Source: Paenibacillus sp. FSL K6-3182
GTDB lineage: Bacteria > Bacillota > Bacilli > Paenibacillales > Paenibacillaceae
DNA: 64,000 nt
Direction: 5' to 3'
Assembly: GCF_037976325.1 (NCBI RefSeq)
Contig: NZ_CP150265.1
Location: 4,397,501 to 4,461,500, forward strand
A program made the translations under genes and the position numbers. The notes below the pieces were generated by a model. The model was not told the DNA's origin. It made no database searches and worked only from the letters and a program-made list of their open reading frames with translations. Below are positions 44,114 to 54,093 of the stretch, one piece after another; within the stretch, counting starts at the first letter, position 1, and each line of letters starts with the position of its first letter.

Positions 44114-45445
44114 TTAATTATACCTAGTAATGCCTTCTGCTGTTATTACGGATAATAGCAATGGACGAGACAGCGGCTTCTCCGAAGATATCGTAAGTGC
44201 TTGCTTTACTCGCTCAGCAACTGCAAGTGTGGATTCATTTGATTCACGGACATGAAGCAGGGCAAGCGTATCACCAGCATTTACTGGATCTCCAAACTTC
44301 TTGCGAAGTGTGACTCCAACGGCATAATCAATTGAAGCGTCGTATGTCGCCCTTCCTGCACCAAGCAGCATAGCGGCTATCCCCAGCTGTTCGGCTTCAA
44401 TCGCGTTGACAAAACCAGAGTCCGATGCTTTCACTTCTACAATGAAAGGCGCTTGCGGAAGCTTCGTTGGATCATCAACAATTGAAGCGTCCCCACCCTG
44501 TGCAGTAATAAATGCTTTGAACTTATCTAAAGCAGCTCCGCTTGCGATCTGATCACGCAGCAGCTGCTTCGCAGACTCCACAGAATCGGATTTCCCGCCT
44601 AAGATAACCATATGTGCCCCAAGCGTTAAACAAAGCTCTGTAAGATCCTCAGGGCCATTTCCTTTGAGCGTTTCAATTGATTCTTGTACTTCTAAAGCAT
44701 TTCCAATCGCAAAGCCAAGCGGCTGATCCATATCACTTATAACAGCAGCCGTATTCCGTCCGACCTCTGTTCCGATATCTACCATCGCTTGCGCTAATTG
44801 CTCAGAATGCTCTAGCGTTTTCATAAATGCTCCACTGCCTGTTTTGACATCAAGCACGATGGCATTAGCGCCTGCAGCAATTTTTTTGCTCATTACTGAG
44901 CTTGCGATAAGTGGAATGGACTCTACTGTAGCGGTAACATCACGAAGGGCATATAGCTTCTTATCCGCTGGCGCAAGATTTCCGCTCTGCCCTATGACGG
45001 ATAAACCAATATCGTTCACCTGTGTCATAAATTTCTCGCGTGAGAGCTCCGTACGAAAGCCTTCAATGGATTCCAGCTTATCAATCGTGCCGCCAGTGTG
45101 GCCTAAGCCTCGACCGGACATTTTGGCAACAGGAATGCCTACGGATGCGACTAATGGCGCAAGGATCAAAGTTGTTTTATCCCCCACGCCTCCTGTGCTA
45201 TGTTTATCGACTTTAATTCCGCTAATAGGACCAAGATCGACCTGATCGCCTGAATTAGCCATTGCAAGCGTTAAAGCTGCTGTTTCTCTAGGCGTCATCC
45301 CTTGAAAAAAAACAGCCATCGCCCATGCTGACAGCTGATAATCCGGGATATCGCCACGAGAATAACCATCAATTAAAAAAGTTAACTCCGAAGCGGTCAG
45401 CTCGCCGCCATCTCTTTTCTTCTGTATAAGATCTACCGACCGCAT
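44114..45445 (-). CDS. pdp: Pyrimidine-nucleoside phosphorylase
   Basis: Cleaves uridine, thymidine and deoxyuridine with phosphate. The 443-aa protein shows [13 protein letters not shown] (phosphate loop, about residues 79-91), [18 protein letters not shown] and KTGSGAFM. The [11 protein letters not shown] follows GGAGAGGG; the longer open frame adds seven codons that contain that site. It follows the Spo0E-like gene, punA and deoB, forming a nucleoside salvage cluster. Confidence 0.95.
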   Translation of the reverse strand: MRSVDLIQKKRDGGELTASELTFLIDGYSRGDIPDYQLSAWAMAVFFQGMTPRETAALTLAMANSGDQVDLGPISGIKVDKHSTGGVGDKTTLILAPLVASVGIPVAKMSGRGLGHTGGTIDKLESIEGFRTELSREKFMTQVNDIGLSVIGQSGNLAPADKKLYALRDVTATVESIPLIASSVMSKKIAAGANAIVLDVKTGSGAFMKTLEHSEQLAQAMVDIGTEVGRNTAAVISDMDQPLGFAIGNALEVQESIETLKGNGPEDLTELCLTLGAHMVILGGKSDSVESAKQLLRDQIASGAALDKFKAFITAQGGDASIVDDPTKLPQAPFIVEVKASDSGFVNAIEAEQLGIAAMLLGAGRATYDASIDYAVGVTLRKKFGDPVNAGDTLALLHVRESNESTLAVAERVKQALTISSEKPLSRPLLLSVITAEGITRYN

Positions 45446-45481
45446 TTGTCCCTCTCCATTCACCATTACGTTGTTGATCCG

Positions 45482-45640
45482 TTATAAAGCGCGTCGCTCC
45501 CTCTGCACCTGGACAATAATCTCATCTAAAGTCTGGCTTAGTACAAGCACGTCCAAGTGCTGAAGGCTTTCATTCAATAGAGCTGCTTCTATCATTTTTT
45601 TACGCAACTGCTCCATCTGTGTGAGAACTTGCTTGTCCAT
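45482..45640 (-). CDS. Spo0E-like aspartyl-phosphate phosphatase
   Basis: A 52-residue protein forming two helices: MDKQVLTQMEQLRKKMIEAA then the signature LSQTLDEIIVQ (about residues 34-44), which corresponds to the SQELD motif of the Spo0E family. Such proteins remove phosphate from Spo0A and delay sporulation. It lies between punA and pdp. A TATAAT box stands about 35 bases before the start. GGAG is 11 bases before the ATG. Similar tiny proteins may target other response regulators. Confidence 0.8.
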   Translation of the reverse strand: MDKQVLTQMEQLRKKMIEAALLNESLQHLDVLVLSQTLDEIIVQVQRERRAL

Positions 45641-45749
45641 GTCATTGTCCACTCCATCTTTCTTTGGTCATGGACATTATACGACGAAACGTAAAAAAAA
45701 CACTGTCATATTGAGTCGACGAATATATTACAATTGTGTTACGAATTTG

Positions 45750-46589
45750 TTACATTTTCGCAATCAATGCATTAACTAGACCCAAAAATTGGGACTTGAC
45801 ACGTTCAGTCGTTTCCATAACTTCTCCATGCGACAGCGGCTGATCCAAAATACCCGCTGCCATATTGCTAATACACGATATTCCGATGACCTCAATCTCT
45901 GAATGACGTGCTGCAATAACTTCGGCAACAGTCGACATTCCGACAGCATCAGCTCCAAGAACCCGCAGCATTCGAATTTCTGCTGGTGTCTCATAAGTTG
46001 GTCCAAGCAAACCTGCATACACACCTTCACGAAGTGTAAAGCCTTGCTCTTTTGCAATATCTCTTGCAACAGCACGCAGACGCTTGCTGTATGCCTCCGA
46101 CATATCTGGAAACCTTACGCCAAGCTCGTTGTCGTTTGGTCCGATTAACGGATTTTTGCCAGTCATATTCAAATGGTCTGAAATCAACATTAGGTTGCCT
46201 GCTTCATAATCCATATTGACTCCGCCAGCTGCATTGGTAACAAGCAATGTTTTCACACCTAGCGCCTTCATGACACGTACAGGAAATGCCGTTAGTTCCG
46301 GACCATAACCTTCATACATATGAAAACGACCGCGCATCAGCAATACCGTTCTGCCCGAAAGTGTACCAATGAGCAGCTCGCCCGCATGTCCTTCAACAGT
46401 GGAAATCGGGAAATGAGGAATATCATGATATTGAATCGTAATCGCATTTTCCAAATAGTCTCCAAGCACACCAAGTCCCGAACCCATAATTAAACCAATT
46501 TCCGGTCTTTGCTCTGTTTGAGCCTCGATATATTGTGCTGCTTCCTTAATGTTTGCTGCTGTTAGTCCTGCCGAAGTAATTGTTGTCAT
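45750..46589 (-). CDS. punA: Purine-nucleoside phosphorylase
   Basis: Splits purine nucleosides into base and ribose 1-phosphate. The 279-aa protein carries GLIMGSGLGVLGDYL (phosphate), GRFHMYEGYGP (about residues 81-91), TNAAGGVN and GADAVGMSTVAEVIAARH. This is the trimeric PNP type. The ATG follows AGGAGG by seven bases; an open frame 15 codons longer is only upstream leader. deoB lies upstream. Confidence 0.95.
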   Translation of the reverse strand: MTTITSAGLTAANIKEAAQYIEAQTEQRPEIGLIMGSGLGVLGDYLENAITIQYHDIPHFPISTVEGHAGELLIGTLSGRTVLLMRGRFHMYEGYGPELTAFPVRVMKALGVKTLLVTNAAGGVNMDYEAGNLMLISDHLNMTGKNPLIGPNDNELGVRFPDMSEAYSKRLRAVARDIAKEQGFTLREGVYAGLLGPTYETPAEIRMLRVLGADAVGMSTVAEVIAARHSEIEVIGISCISNMAAGILDQPLSHGEVMETTERVKSQFLGLVNALIAKM

Positions 46590-46646
46590 TCTATTTCCTC
46601 CTAAAAGTATGTTCATAAAACGATTTGTACCCAATTGTAAAAATAA

Positions 46647-47840
46647 TTACTTTTGTTCCCGTGTAATAAGCTCAGACAGGAAGCTGGTTCCGTTAGGTGG
46701 TGTTGCAACACCAAAATTATCGGCTATTGTTGCTCCAAGATCAGAGAACGTAGAACGTACTTGGAGAGGCCCTGGCTCGTTAAAAGCAGGACTCACGAGC
46801 AATATTGGTACGTATTCACGAGTATGGTCTGTACCTGGATGTACGGGATCATTGCCATGGTCCGCAGTCACGATAAGCAAGTCTCGCTCGCCAAGCTGTT
46901 TCTCAAGCAAAGGAATTGCTACGTCGAACTCTTCCAAAGCTGAGGCGTAGCCAATTGGATCGCGGCGATGGCCATAAAGCGAGTCGAAATCTACAAGGTT
47001 CGTGAACAGAAGGCCTTTAAAAGGCTGCTTCAGTTGTTCGATCGTTTTGTCGATGCCGTCCGCATTGCTTTTTGTCGGAGTAGAAGCTGTAATGCCTTCT
47101 CCGTCAAAAATATCATTGATTTTCCCAATTGCAATGGAATCGAAACCAGCGTCCTTCAACGCATTCAATACTGTTGGCTGTGGAGGCTTCACCGCGTAAT
47201 CATGACGATTAGGCGTTCGTTTAAAAGCGCCTGGCTCGCCAATATAAGGTCTTGCGATGACGCGCCCTACTGTGAAGCGCTCGTCCATTGTCAGCTCTCT
47301 TGCTATTTCACAAGCGCGGTAGAGCTCCTCGAGCGGAATGATCTCTTCATGCGCAGCAATTTGAAATACACTATCAGCTGATGTATAAACAATCCATGCG
47401 CCAGTTTCCATTTGCTCGGCACCCAGCTCATCGAGTATGTCTGTACCGCTTGCTGGTTTGTTTCCAATGACTTTACGGCCTGTTCGCTCCTCGAATGGGG
47501 TAAGCAGCTCAGGAGGAAAACCATCCGGAAACGTTTGAAATGGCACTGTCATTTCTAGCCCCATAAGCTCCCAGTGACCAGTCATCGTATCCTTGCCAAC
47601 GGACACCTCAGCCATTTTACCATAATATGCTGCGGGAGCTTCTGAAGATGGACTCCAATCATGGATGCTAGCTATTCGATCAAGACCCCATCTTCTAAGA
47701 TTCTGAAGCTGCGTTGACGGTGCTTTTTCTATGATATGGCCTAGCGTATGTGAGCCAAGATCACCGAATGCCTCAGCATCTGGCAGTTCACCTATTCCAA
47801 CGCTATCCAAAACGATTACTGTTATTCGATCAAATCTCAT
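46647..47840 (-). CDS. deoB: Phosphopentomutase
   Basis: Converts ribose or deoxyribose 1-phosphate to the 5-phosphate, linking nucleoside phosphorylases to central metabolism. The 397-aa alkaline-phosphatase-like protein has [15 protein letters not shown] with a metal Asp, [12 protein letters not shown] (phospho-Thr), [14 protein letters not shown] and TADHGNDP...GTDHTREY metal sites. First of the deoB-punA(-pdp) cluster after xerD. The ATG follows GAGGAGG. Confidence 0.96.
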   Translation of the reverse strand: MRFDRITVIVLDSVGIGELPDAEAFGDLGSHTLGHIIEKAPSTQLQNLRRWGLDRIASIHDWSPSSEAPAAYYGKMAEVSVGKDTMTGHWELMGLEMTVPFQTFPDGFPPELLTPFEERTGRKVIGNKPASGTDILDELGAEQMETGAWIVYTSADSVFQIAAHEEIIPLEELYRACEIARELTMDERFTVGRVIARPYIGEPGAFKRTPNRHDYAVKPPQPTVLNALKDAGFDSIAIGKINDIFDGEGITASTPTKSNADGIDKTIEQLKQPFKGLLFTNLVDFDSLYGHRRDPIGYASALEEFDVAIPLLEKQLGERDLLIVTADHGNDPVHPGTDHTREYVPILLVSPAFNEPGPLQVRSTFSDLGATIADNFGVATPPNGTSFLSELITREQK

Positions 47841-47889
47841 ATGTATGACTACCTCCTCTGTAATTGGGATTTATCGATGTCGACCTTTG

Positions 47890-48780
47890 TTAAGCACGCG
47901 GATGAGCTCGAGAATAAACTTCTTTCATTCGCTCTTTGGACACTTGGGTATACTTGAGCGTAGATGATATATCCGCATGTCCTAGCAGTTCCTGAACAGA
48001 ACGAATATCCGCTCCGTTATCGAGTAAATGTGCTGCTACGGAATGTCTAAGTGTATGTGGCGTAATCTCTTCTTCAATCCCAGCTTCCTTCGTGTACTTC
48101 TTTATCGTCTTCCAAAATCCTTGTCTTGTCAAACGTGTTCCTAAATGATTTAGAAACAACGCCGATTCAGACGCTCTTTCTGTCAGCAATTCATCACGGC
48201 CATATTGCAAATAGTCTACAATTGCCTCGGAAGCTAATTTTCCAAAAGGAACAAGCCGTTCCTTTTGGCCTGTACCCATACATTGAATAAATTCTAGCTG
48301 CATATTAACATGCTCAATATTAAGCGAGACAAGCTCTGACACTCTTATTCCTGTTGCATAAATGAGCTCCAGCATGGCTTTGTCACGTTTGCCGGCTGCA
48401 CTTGAGCAATTCGGCGTCTCAAGAAGCTTATTCGTCACAGAGACGCTTAATATGCTTGGCGGCTTCTTCTCCTGCTTTGGGGCCTCCATATAGATAGACG
48501 GATTGCTTTGAATAACGTCCTCTGCGAGAAGGAAATGAAAAAATGCTCGTACTGACACGATGTGCCTGGATAACGTAGCGGCTTTCCTGCCCTGTTCCTT
48601 CAAGTGGAGCATATACCTCGACATGTGATGCCGCTTCACAGCAGTAAGCTCGGTCAAGCCTTGCTGGTCAATATAAGCTATAAACTGATTCAAATCCCGC
48701 TCATATGAAGAAAGCGTATTTGCTGACAAACCTCGTTCTACCTGCAAATGTTGAATGTAGCGATTTAAATGAGCCTTCAT
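47890..48780 (-). CDS. xerD: Tyrosine recombinase XerD (variant active site)
   Basis: Site-specific recombinase (296 aa) resolving chromosome dimers at dif. N-terminal SAM-like domain (residues 1-100) and catalytic domain with Arg146 (ATGIRVSE), His242 and Arg245 (HTLRH), His268 (LLGHADISST) and Tyr277 (TLKYTQ). The beta-hairpin lysine normally in a GKG motif is threonine here (GTGQKER, residue 170). Position before deoB and after fur/yqzK matches B. subtilis ripX. The ATG follows AAAGGAAG. Confidence 0.92.
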   Translation of the reverse strand: MKAHLNRYIQHLQVERGLSANTLSSYERDLNQFIAYIDQQGLTELTAVKRHHMSRYMLHLKEQGRKAATLSRHIVSVRAFFHFLLAEDVIQSNPSIYMEAPKQEKKPPSILSVSVTNKLLETPNCSSAAGKRDKAMLELIYATGIRVSELVSLNIEHVNMQLEFIQCMGTGQKERLVPFGKLASEAIVDYLQYGRDELLTERASESALFLNHLGTRLTRQGFWKTIKKYTKEAGIEEEITPHTLRHSVAAHLLDNGADIRSVQELLGHADISSTLKYTQVSKERMKEVYSRAHPRA

Positions 48781-48894
48781 TGGACTTCCTTTCACATAAG
48801 ACACCATTCTAACATGCTTTTCTACAAAAATATTCAACATTCGACTCTATTAATCCTGCTTGAGATCGTTTATCTGCACAACCTTAACAATCCT

Positions 48895-49128
48895 TTACTC
48901 CCCATACCAATAAAACCAGCGAAGCCGATCGGCAGCATCTTTACTGTCTGGAGAATTAGGGTCCGTCACAAAAACCTTCATGGCATGCCCTTTAGGCTCA
49001 CGATAAGGATGGATAGGTGAAATCGCGTCGGCAAGCCAGCGATAGCCCCCTGTGACGACAAAAAGCAATACTACAAAAACAAAAATAAAGAAAATACGGC
49101 TCGTCCATCTCCGTATCGAGAAAACCAT
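48895..49128 (-). CDS. yqzK: DUF4227 small membrane protein (YqzK-like)
   Basis: A 77-residue protein with a basic start (MVFSIRRWTSR), one strong membrane helix (FFIFVFVVLLFVVTGGY, about residues 13-29) and a C-terminal soluble part with HPYREPKGHAMKVF and RLRWFYWYGE. It matches YqzK (DUF4227) in length and in its position next to xerD in B. subtilis. The start follows GAAGGAGG. Function unknown. Confidence 0.85.
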   Translation of the reverse strand: MVFSIRRWTSRIFFIFVFVVLLFVVTGGYRWLADAISPIHPYREPKGHAMKVFVTDPNSPDSKDAADRLRWFYWYGE

Positions 49129-49208
49129 GTAAACCAGCCTCCTTCATTAGCCGATACGTTGTCACTTGTCCATCCGTATCACCATATGAGGAGGCAGGTT
49201 CTATTATG

Positions 49209-50354
49209 TCAATCATCCTTCAATTGCTCGTAAGGAACGTTATTCAACAAATTTTCTAATGGCACATAAGGCTGATTGGTCGCTGTAGCAACCGGCTTAT
49301 ACGTTACTTTACCTGCATGAGTATTCACGCCTTTTTGCAGCGGCAAGCTTTTTTGAACAGCGTTCATTCCATTATTCGCCAAATCAAGCGCATAGGAGCT
49401 CGTTACGTTCGTTAAAGCGATAGTCGACGTCCGCGGCACTGCGCCTGGTATATTAGCAACGGCATAATGAACGACCCCGTGCTTCATATAGATTGGATCT
49501 TTATGCGTTGTCGGCCGGTCTACCGTTGCAATCGATCCGCCTTGGTCGACTGCTACATCGACGATTACTGCACCTTTTTTCATTCTTTGTACCATCGGTT
49601 CTGTTACCAAATGTGGTGCGCGTGCACCTGGAATAAGAACTGCCCCTATAAGCAAATCTGCTTTAGCAACAGCTTCTGCAATATGATACGGACTCGACAT
49701 CAGCGTATGAATTCTTCCGCCAAAAATATCATCCAAATATCTCATACGGTCGGCACTTTTCTCCAAAACAACTACATTTGCACCCATTCCCAGCGCAATT
49801 TTCGCCGCATTCGTCCCTACGATTCCGCCACCAATAATGACGACCTCTGCCGGTGGAACGCCTGGAACCCCGCCGAGCAGCACCCCTCTTCCACCGTTAA
49901 ACGCTTCTAAAAACTGCGCACCTACCTGCACTGACATTCTGCCTGCCACTTCACTCATCGGCGTAAGCAGCGGCAGGCTGCCGTTTGCAAGTTGTATCGT
50001 CTCATAAGCGATACCAGTCACTCCACTGTCCACGAGCGCTTTCGTTAAGTCAGGGGCTGCGGCCAAATGCAAGTACGTAAACAGCAACAAGCCTTCGCGA
50101 AAATAACCGAACTCCTCTGAAAGAGGCTCTTTCACCTTCATAATCATTTCCGCACGCATCCATACCTCTGCTGCGCTCGCAACGATCTCAGCACCTTCAC
50201 GCTCGTAATCGCTGTCTTCAAAACCACTGCCGCTGCCGGCTCCTGTTTCTACAAGCACTTTATGCCCAGCTCCTGACAACATCGTAACGCCAGCGGGAGT
50301 TAAGGCAACACGGTACTCGCTTTGTTTAATTTCTTTTGGTACGCCTACAATCAT
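49209..50354 (-). CDS. ald: Alanine dehydrogenase
   Basis: NAD-dependent enzyme interconverting L-alanine and pyruvate, active in sporulation and alanine use. The 381-aa protein has [25 protein letters not shown] (about residues 74-83), [11 protein letters not shown] and the Rossmann motif [20 protein letters not shown] (about 168-187). The [11 protein letters not shown] is chosen because GAGGAGG is eight bases upstream; the ATG two codons earlier is too close. It is divergent from the subtilase gene. Confidence 0.96.
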   Translation of the reverse strand: MIVGVPKEIKQSEYRVALTPAGVTMLSGAGHKVLVETGAGSGSGFEDSDYEREGAEIVASAAEVWMRAEMIMKVKEPLSEEFGYFREGLLLFTYLHLAAAPDLTKALVDSGVTGIAYETIQLANGSLPLLTPMSEVAGRMSVQVGAQFLEAFNGGRGVLLGGVPGVPPAEVVIIGGGIVGTNAAKIALGMGANVVVLEKSADRMRYLDDIFGGRIHTLMSSPYHIAEAVAKADLLIGAVLIPGARAPHLVTEPMVQRMKKGAVIVDVAVDQGGSIATVDRPTTHKDPIYMKHGVVHYAVANIPGAVPRTSTIALTNVTSSYALDLANNGMNAVQKSLPLQKGVNTHAGKVTYKPVATATNQPYVPLENLLNNVPYEQLKDD

Positions 50355-50607
50355 GCCCATTTCCTCCTCTAAAGCTTTGTGATTGTTGATGCTTAAATAA
50401 CCGCTTTCTATGTTGTATGAGAGTTCGGCATGGAATGATCGTCCTTTCCGTGAACTTCACAGCAAAATATATGTAGAACATAAGCTTCATTTCTATACTT
50501 TGTTATATTTCGAAAAATATGTGTCAAAGTGACAAGTACCCATACCGAAATACATCCTATCCCATAGACTGAAAAAGGAATTGCTTGATTAGGGGGTTCT
50601 AGGTCCA

Positions 50608-51762
50608 TTGTCAAAATTAAAAGGTATATTTAAAAGCTGTATTTCTTGTAAATCGTCTCAAAACACCAATCGGAAACTAATAACACTCCAATCAGCTAAA
50701 TCCTATAAACGCTGTCTTCGGCACCTCAAACAACTCGGAATTACCCCGTTCAAAACCGTCTCAAGAAGCCGAATCATCGGTTGTCATTTTCATAAAAACT
50801 CGTCTTTACAGTCACTCTTGAATCTTCCGCAAGTTAAGCTTGTCGAAAAAGATTTCAAAATCCGCGCTCACGGCCTTCAGAATAATAATACTAGGAAACA
50901 CAGCTATGCAATGCCCCTGCTCACGCCAGCTACAATACCCGCAATTTTGCCATGGAATGTTATTCGAGTAAAAGCACCCGATGCATGGGCTAGAACACGG
51001 GGAAAATCCATTAATGTCGCTATCCTCGACACAGGAATCGCCAATCATCCCGACTTGAATATCGCTGGCGGGATTAACACAATCAACGGCGGTTCTTACG
51101 CTGACGATAATGGTCATGGCACCCATGTCGCAGGCATCGTCGCAGCAGCGGGTAGAGCAGGCAAATCATTGGGTACCGCTCCTGAGGTGAATTTATATGC
51201 AGTTAAAGCGCTGAATGAGGACGGAGAAGGATTTGTTTCGGATATTATTGAGGGAATCAATTGGTGTGTCAAAAATCGCATGAATGTCATAAATATGAGC
51301 TTTGGCGTGCTCGGCTCAGAAAGCAGCGATACGCTGCATAACGCGATAAAACGTGCAGCAAAGCAAGGTATCCTAATTGTTGCATCAGCCGGCAATGAAG
51401 GTCGTTCAAGCGGAGTAATCGACGAACCAGCTTCTTTTAAAGAGACAATAGCGGTAGCGGCTACGACAAAAACAAATAAAATAGCTACTTTCAGCAGCAG
51501 AGGCAGCGGGATCTCCGTTTCAGCCCCCGGCGAAAACATATTATCCACATGGCTTGGCGGCAAATACGAGAAGCTCTCCGGCACTAGTATGGCTTCACCT
51601 CATGTTGCAGGCGGAGCAGCCTTGCTGCTTGCAGGAAAACCTGGAATTAGTCCCTACGCGGTAAAAACAAGGCTGCAAAAAAAAGCGCTGAAGCTGAACA
51701 ATTATAGTTCGCTTGCACAAGGTGCTGGATTAATGCAGCTTGATCATATTTTTAGAGCTTAA
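50608..51762 (+). CDS. Subtilisin-like serine protease (S8), no signal peptide
   Basis: A 384-aa subtilase. The catalytic triad is Asp in ILDTGI (about residue 141), His in NGHGTHVAG (about 170) and Ser in GTSMASPHVAG (about 326), with the oxyanion Asn in ASAGNEG. Residues 1-95 look like an I9-type propeptide but are basic and lack a secretion signal. IPAILPWNVIRVKAPDAW precedes the catalytic core. The start is TTG, since no ATG fits; GGGGG and AGG purine runs lie upstream. It may be an intracellular or atypically exported protease. Confidence 0.87.
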   Translation: MSKLKGIFKSCISCKSSQNTNRKLITLQSAKSYKRCLRHLKQLGITPFKTVSRSRIIGCHFHKNSSLQSLLNLPQVKLVEKDFKIRAHGLQNNNTRKHSYAMPLLTPATIPAILPWNVIRVKAPDAWARTRGKSINVAILDTGIANHPDLNIAGGINTINGGSYADDNGHGTHVAGIVAAAGRAGKSLGTAPEVNLYAVKALNEDGEGFVSDIIEGINWCVKNRMNVINMSFGVLGSESSDTLHNAIKRAAKQGILIVASAGNEGRSSGVIDEPASFKETIAVAATTKTNKIATFSSRGSGISVSAPGENILSTWLGGKYEKLSGTSMASPHVAGGAALLLAGKPGISPYAVKTRLQKKALKLNNYSSLAQGAGLMQLDHIFRA

Positions 51763-51771
51763 TAGAATGCC

Positions 51772-51814
51772 AAAACGGCTTGCCGTCCAGTTATGCTGGG
51801 CAGCCAAGCCGTTT
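51772..51814. terminator. Two-way terminator between the subtilase and fur
   Basis: AAACGGCTTG pairs with CAAGCCGTTT, with an inner CCAG/CTGG stem. It lies right after the subtilase stop and touches the 3' end of the oppositely oriented fur, so it may serve both. Confidence 0.7.
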
Positions 51815-52286
51815 ATGATTGATTCTCATTTGGGTTTGCAAGGTCGTTTTTCTCTTTGCATCGATGACATATGCCTTGAAAATCAAGGCGATGATCGAGC
51901 ACAAAAAATCCGTATTCCTGCTCTAGCCTCTCTTCTAAAGGCAAAAGCCAGTCTTCCTTGATTTCATCCATAGTTCCACATTGTACACATATGAGGTGAT
52001 GGTGGTGATGTTTATTGCTGTCCGTACGAAGATCGTACCGCGCTACCCCGTCGCCAAAATTCAATTTTTCGACAACATGCATTTCACTAAGCAATTCCAA
52101 TGTCCGATAAACCGTTGCAAGTCCGATTTCTGGAGCTTTATCCTTAACTAGCATAAATACATCTTCAGCGCTAAGATGGTCATCTTCATTTTCAAGTAAA
52201 ACTCGTACCGTTGCTTCGCGCTGCGGGGTTAATTTGTAGCCCTGCGACTGCAACTGTTGTTTAATCTTATCAATCCGGGCTTCCAT
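51813..52286 (-). CDS. fur: Ferric uptake regulator family repressor (Fur)
   Basis: Metal-dependent DNA-binding repressor of 157 aa. Winged helix with KLTPQREATVRVLLENEDDHLSAEDVF and ATVYRTLELL (recognition helix, about residues 56-65), then a His-rich metal site DSNKHHHHHLICVQCG and structural zinc cysteines CVQC and CHRC. The location by spoIIM, yqzK and xerD supports Fur proper over PerR or Zur. The ATG follows GGGGGG; a longer open frame upstream is unlikely. Confidence 0.92.
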   Translation of the reverse strand: MEARIDKIKQQLQSQGYKLTPQREATVRVLLENEDDHLSAEDVFMLVKDKAPEIGLATVYRTLELLSEMHVVEKLNFGDGVARYDLRTDSNKHHHHHLICVQCGTMDEIKEDWLLPLEERLEQEYGFFVLDHRLDFQGICHRCKEKNDLANPNENQS

Positions 52287-52378
52287 GATTTCCCCCCTAC
52301 CACATGACTGCGCCTTTTTCAGGAAAGGTTTCCTCTCATTATAGGGGCTAACATGCCGTAAAGTCAAACATTTTGGTG

Positions 52379-52999
52379 TCAGATTGTGGCGCTAACGGAC
52401 GCGAGAAGGGGCGAAACCCAACTGATTAATGTTGGTGAAATATACGCCTCTAACAATGCTGCTCCTGCAAAAAGAAATAGCATCAGCACGGCTGTTGATG
52501 TAAACGAGCCCAACTCAGGCGCAAGTTCCCCCTTTTGCCGGAGGAGCCTATTTTTGATAACGAACATGGAGAAGGATATTGCAGCAGCACTCATGATAAC
52601 CATTGCCGGTATTGCAATAATATTCTGAGGCGCGATGGAGACCAGCGAGAACAGTACTCCCTTCCATGCATATTGATTGATCAGCGTCCCTACCGAAAAG
52701 CCAACTAATGCCCCTTTCAAGAAATTAAGCGCGAGCACTCCCGGTATGCCAATCACCGTAATTCCGAGCAGCCATAGTACAAGCAGCCACTTGCTATGGA
52801 AAAAAAACCGATCCCAAAACGAATCCGCAGCTCCAGAACCGATGCCCTGATTGATCAGTTGAACATATTGATCTACATCTTGAGCTAGATCCTGCTGCTG
52901 CTCCAGCGTCAGTGCATTGACCATCAATGCGCCGAAAATGACACCTACGATAAAAAGAACCGACACAAAAACGTATAACGACAATTGATTTTTGGCCAT
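52379..52999 (-). CDS. spoIIM: Stage II sporulation protein M
   Basis: Polytopic membrane protein (206 aa, about five helices) of the SpoIID-IIM-IIP complex that drives engulfment. SpoIIM/DUF95 features include FFFHSKWLLVLWLLGITVIG, LNFLKGALVGFSVGTLIN and LVSIAPQNIIAIPAMVIMS. The ATG MAKNQLSL lies nine bases after AAAGGT; the longer open frame upstream has no ribosome site. It lies upstream of fur in the minus-strand reading. Confidence 0.93.
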   Translation of the reverse strand: MAKNQLSLYVFVSVLFIVGVIFGALMVNALTLEQQQDLAQDVDQYVQLINQGIGSGAADSFWDRFFFHSKWLLVLWLLGITVIGIPGVLALNFLKGALVGFSVGTLINQYAWKGVLFSLVSIAPQNIIAIPAMVIMSAAAISFSMFVIKNRLLRQKGELAPELGSFTSTAVLMLFLFAGAALLEAYISPTLISWVSPLLASVSATI

Positions 53000-53152
53000 G
53001 GTCACCGGACCTTTCGGAGTTGTTTGACCCCGCCCTAAAATTAGGGCCTTACTTTTAGATAAACTGCACCTATAGATAGGACACATCTTACAGTTAGTCT
53101 ACAACCTTGATAAAGGACACTACCTACATTAAGGACTTCTAACACACTACAT

Positions 53153-53310
53153 AAAGGCTTTTCGAACCCACCCAAACCCTCCCTTCCAAGGGAGGGTCCC
53201 AAGGGTTGCACCCTCTGGACACCCGCAACTCAACTAACGTTGGCGACTACTCTGTGTGGATATGCTTGGCTTACTGTGGAGCGCTTTCGTCCCTGCGGGA
53301 CACGCTGGAA
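53153..53310 (+). repeat. Dispersed structured repeat, copy B
   Basis: GGCTTTTCGAACCCACCC, the CCCTCCCTT/AAGGGAGGG hairpin, CTCTGGACACCCGCAACT, CAACTAACGTTGGCG and GCGCTTTCGTCCCTGCGGGA in the same order as the copy in the rib operon. It is followed by an AT-rich tail (CTCAATTCTCGTTTTGAAC, then CTTTTAAA runs) that is also found after copy C. Confidence 0.9.
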
Positions 53311-53461
53311 GCTTGTGATTTCATTGCATGCTGCTCAATTCTCGTTTTGAACTATTTCAAAGCTTTTAAAGCCTTCTAACAACTTTTAATCCTTTTAAAA
53401 TCCTTTTAAAATCAGTTTAAAGATTGGCAGTAATGACTTTTTAGCATAGGCTTTTTAAGTT

Positions 53462-53613
53462 AAAAGCTTTTCGAACCCACCCAAACCTTCCCTTCCAAGG
53501 GAGGGCCCTAAGGGTTGCACACTCTGGACACCCGCAACTCGACTAACGTTGGCGATACTCTGTGCGGACATGCTTGGCTTACTGCGGAGCGCTTTCGTCC
53601 CTGTGGGACACGA
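53462..53613 (+). repeat. Dispersed structured repeat, copy C
   Basis: Same blocks as copy B and exactly 309 bases downstream of it at two anchor points (TTCGAACCCACCC and AACGTTGGCG). The AT-rich tail TACTCAATTCTCGTTTTGAG is shared too, so B and C are a tandem duplication of a ~309-bp unit. Confidence 0.9.
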
Positions 53614-53738
53614 AAGCTTGTTCTTGTGATTGCATGCTACTCAATTCTCGTTTTGAGCTACTTCAAAGCTTTTAAACCTTTAAAAAGATTAGTGGCAATG
53701 ATTTGTCGCTTAGTTTTTTATTTAGACTTTAGTTAGAA

Positions 53739-53875
53739 CTCTTACAAACACACCCTTCCAGGGAGAGCCTCAAGCTGCTCCCGCAGGACACCAGTAACTC
53801 GACAAACGTTGGCGGTACTCTGTGATGGAACATATGGTTTAAGGTGGAGCGCTTTCGTCCTTACTAGACACACTT
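53739..53875 (+). repeat. Dispersed structured repeat, copy D (degenerate)
   Basis: Retains CACCCTTCCAGGGAG, a CCCGCAGGACACC block, CGACAAACGTTGGCGGTACT and GGAGCGCTTTCGTCC, but has lost the opening and part of the terminal stem. The offset from copy C is about 260 bases, so it carries deletions. Confidence 0.75.
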
Positions 53876-54093
53876 GGAGATTGTCAGTTTAATTAGTTAG
53901 TTATTTAGTTTAGTTACAAACATATAACCATATAGTAGAAAATTTAAAGGAATTTCAAGATTATTGAAAACCAAGTTTCAATTTATGGGTGTTTTTTTAT
54001 AATTTGCACTGATTATAACTATATAAATTTATGCTTCTAGAAATTGAGATCGATCAATGAATAGATTAGTTTAAAACAATAATAATCCTCCGC
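53876..54093. other. AT-rich stretch without recognisable features
   Basis: Strongly AT-rich sequence with TTAGTTA-type short runs and no ORF with a ribosome site, no clear hairpin and no similarity to the flanking repeats. I see nothing functional in it. Confidence 0.6.

Noticed and set aside
48998..49216. Minus-strand frame of 72 codons between ald and yqzK
   Set aside because: Overlaps yqzK in another frame and has no ribosome site; its start lies within the ald 3' end.
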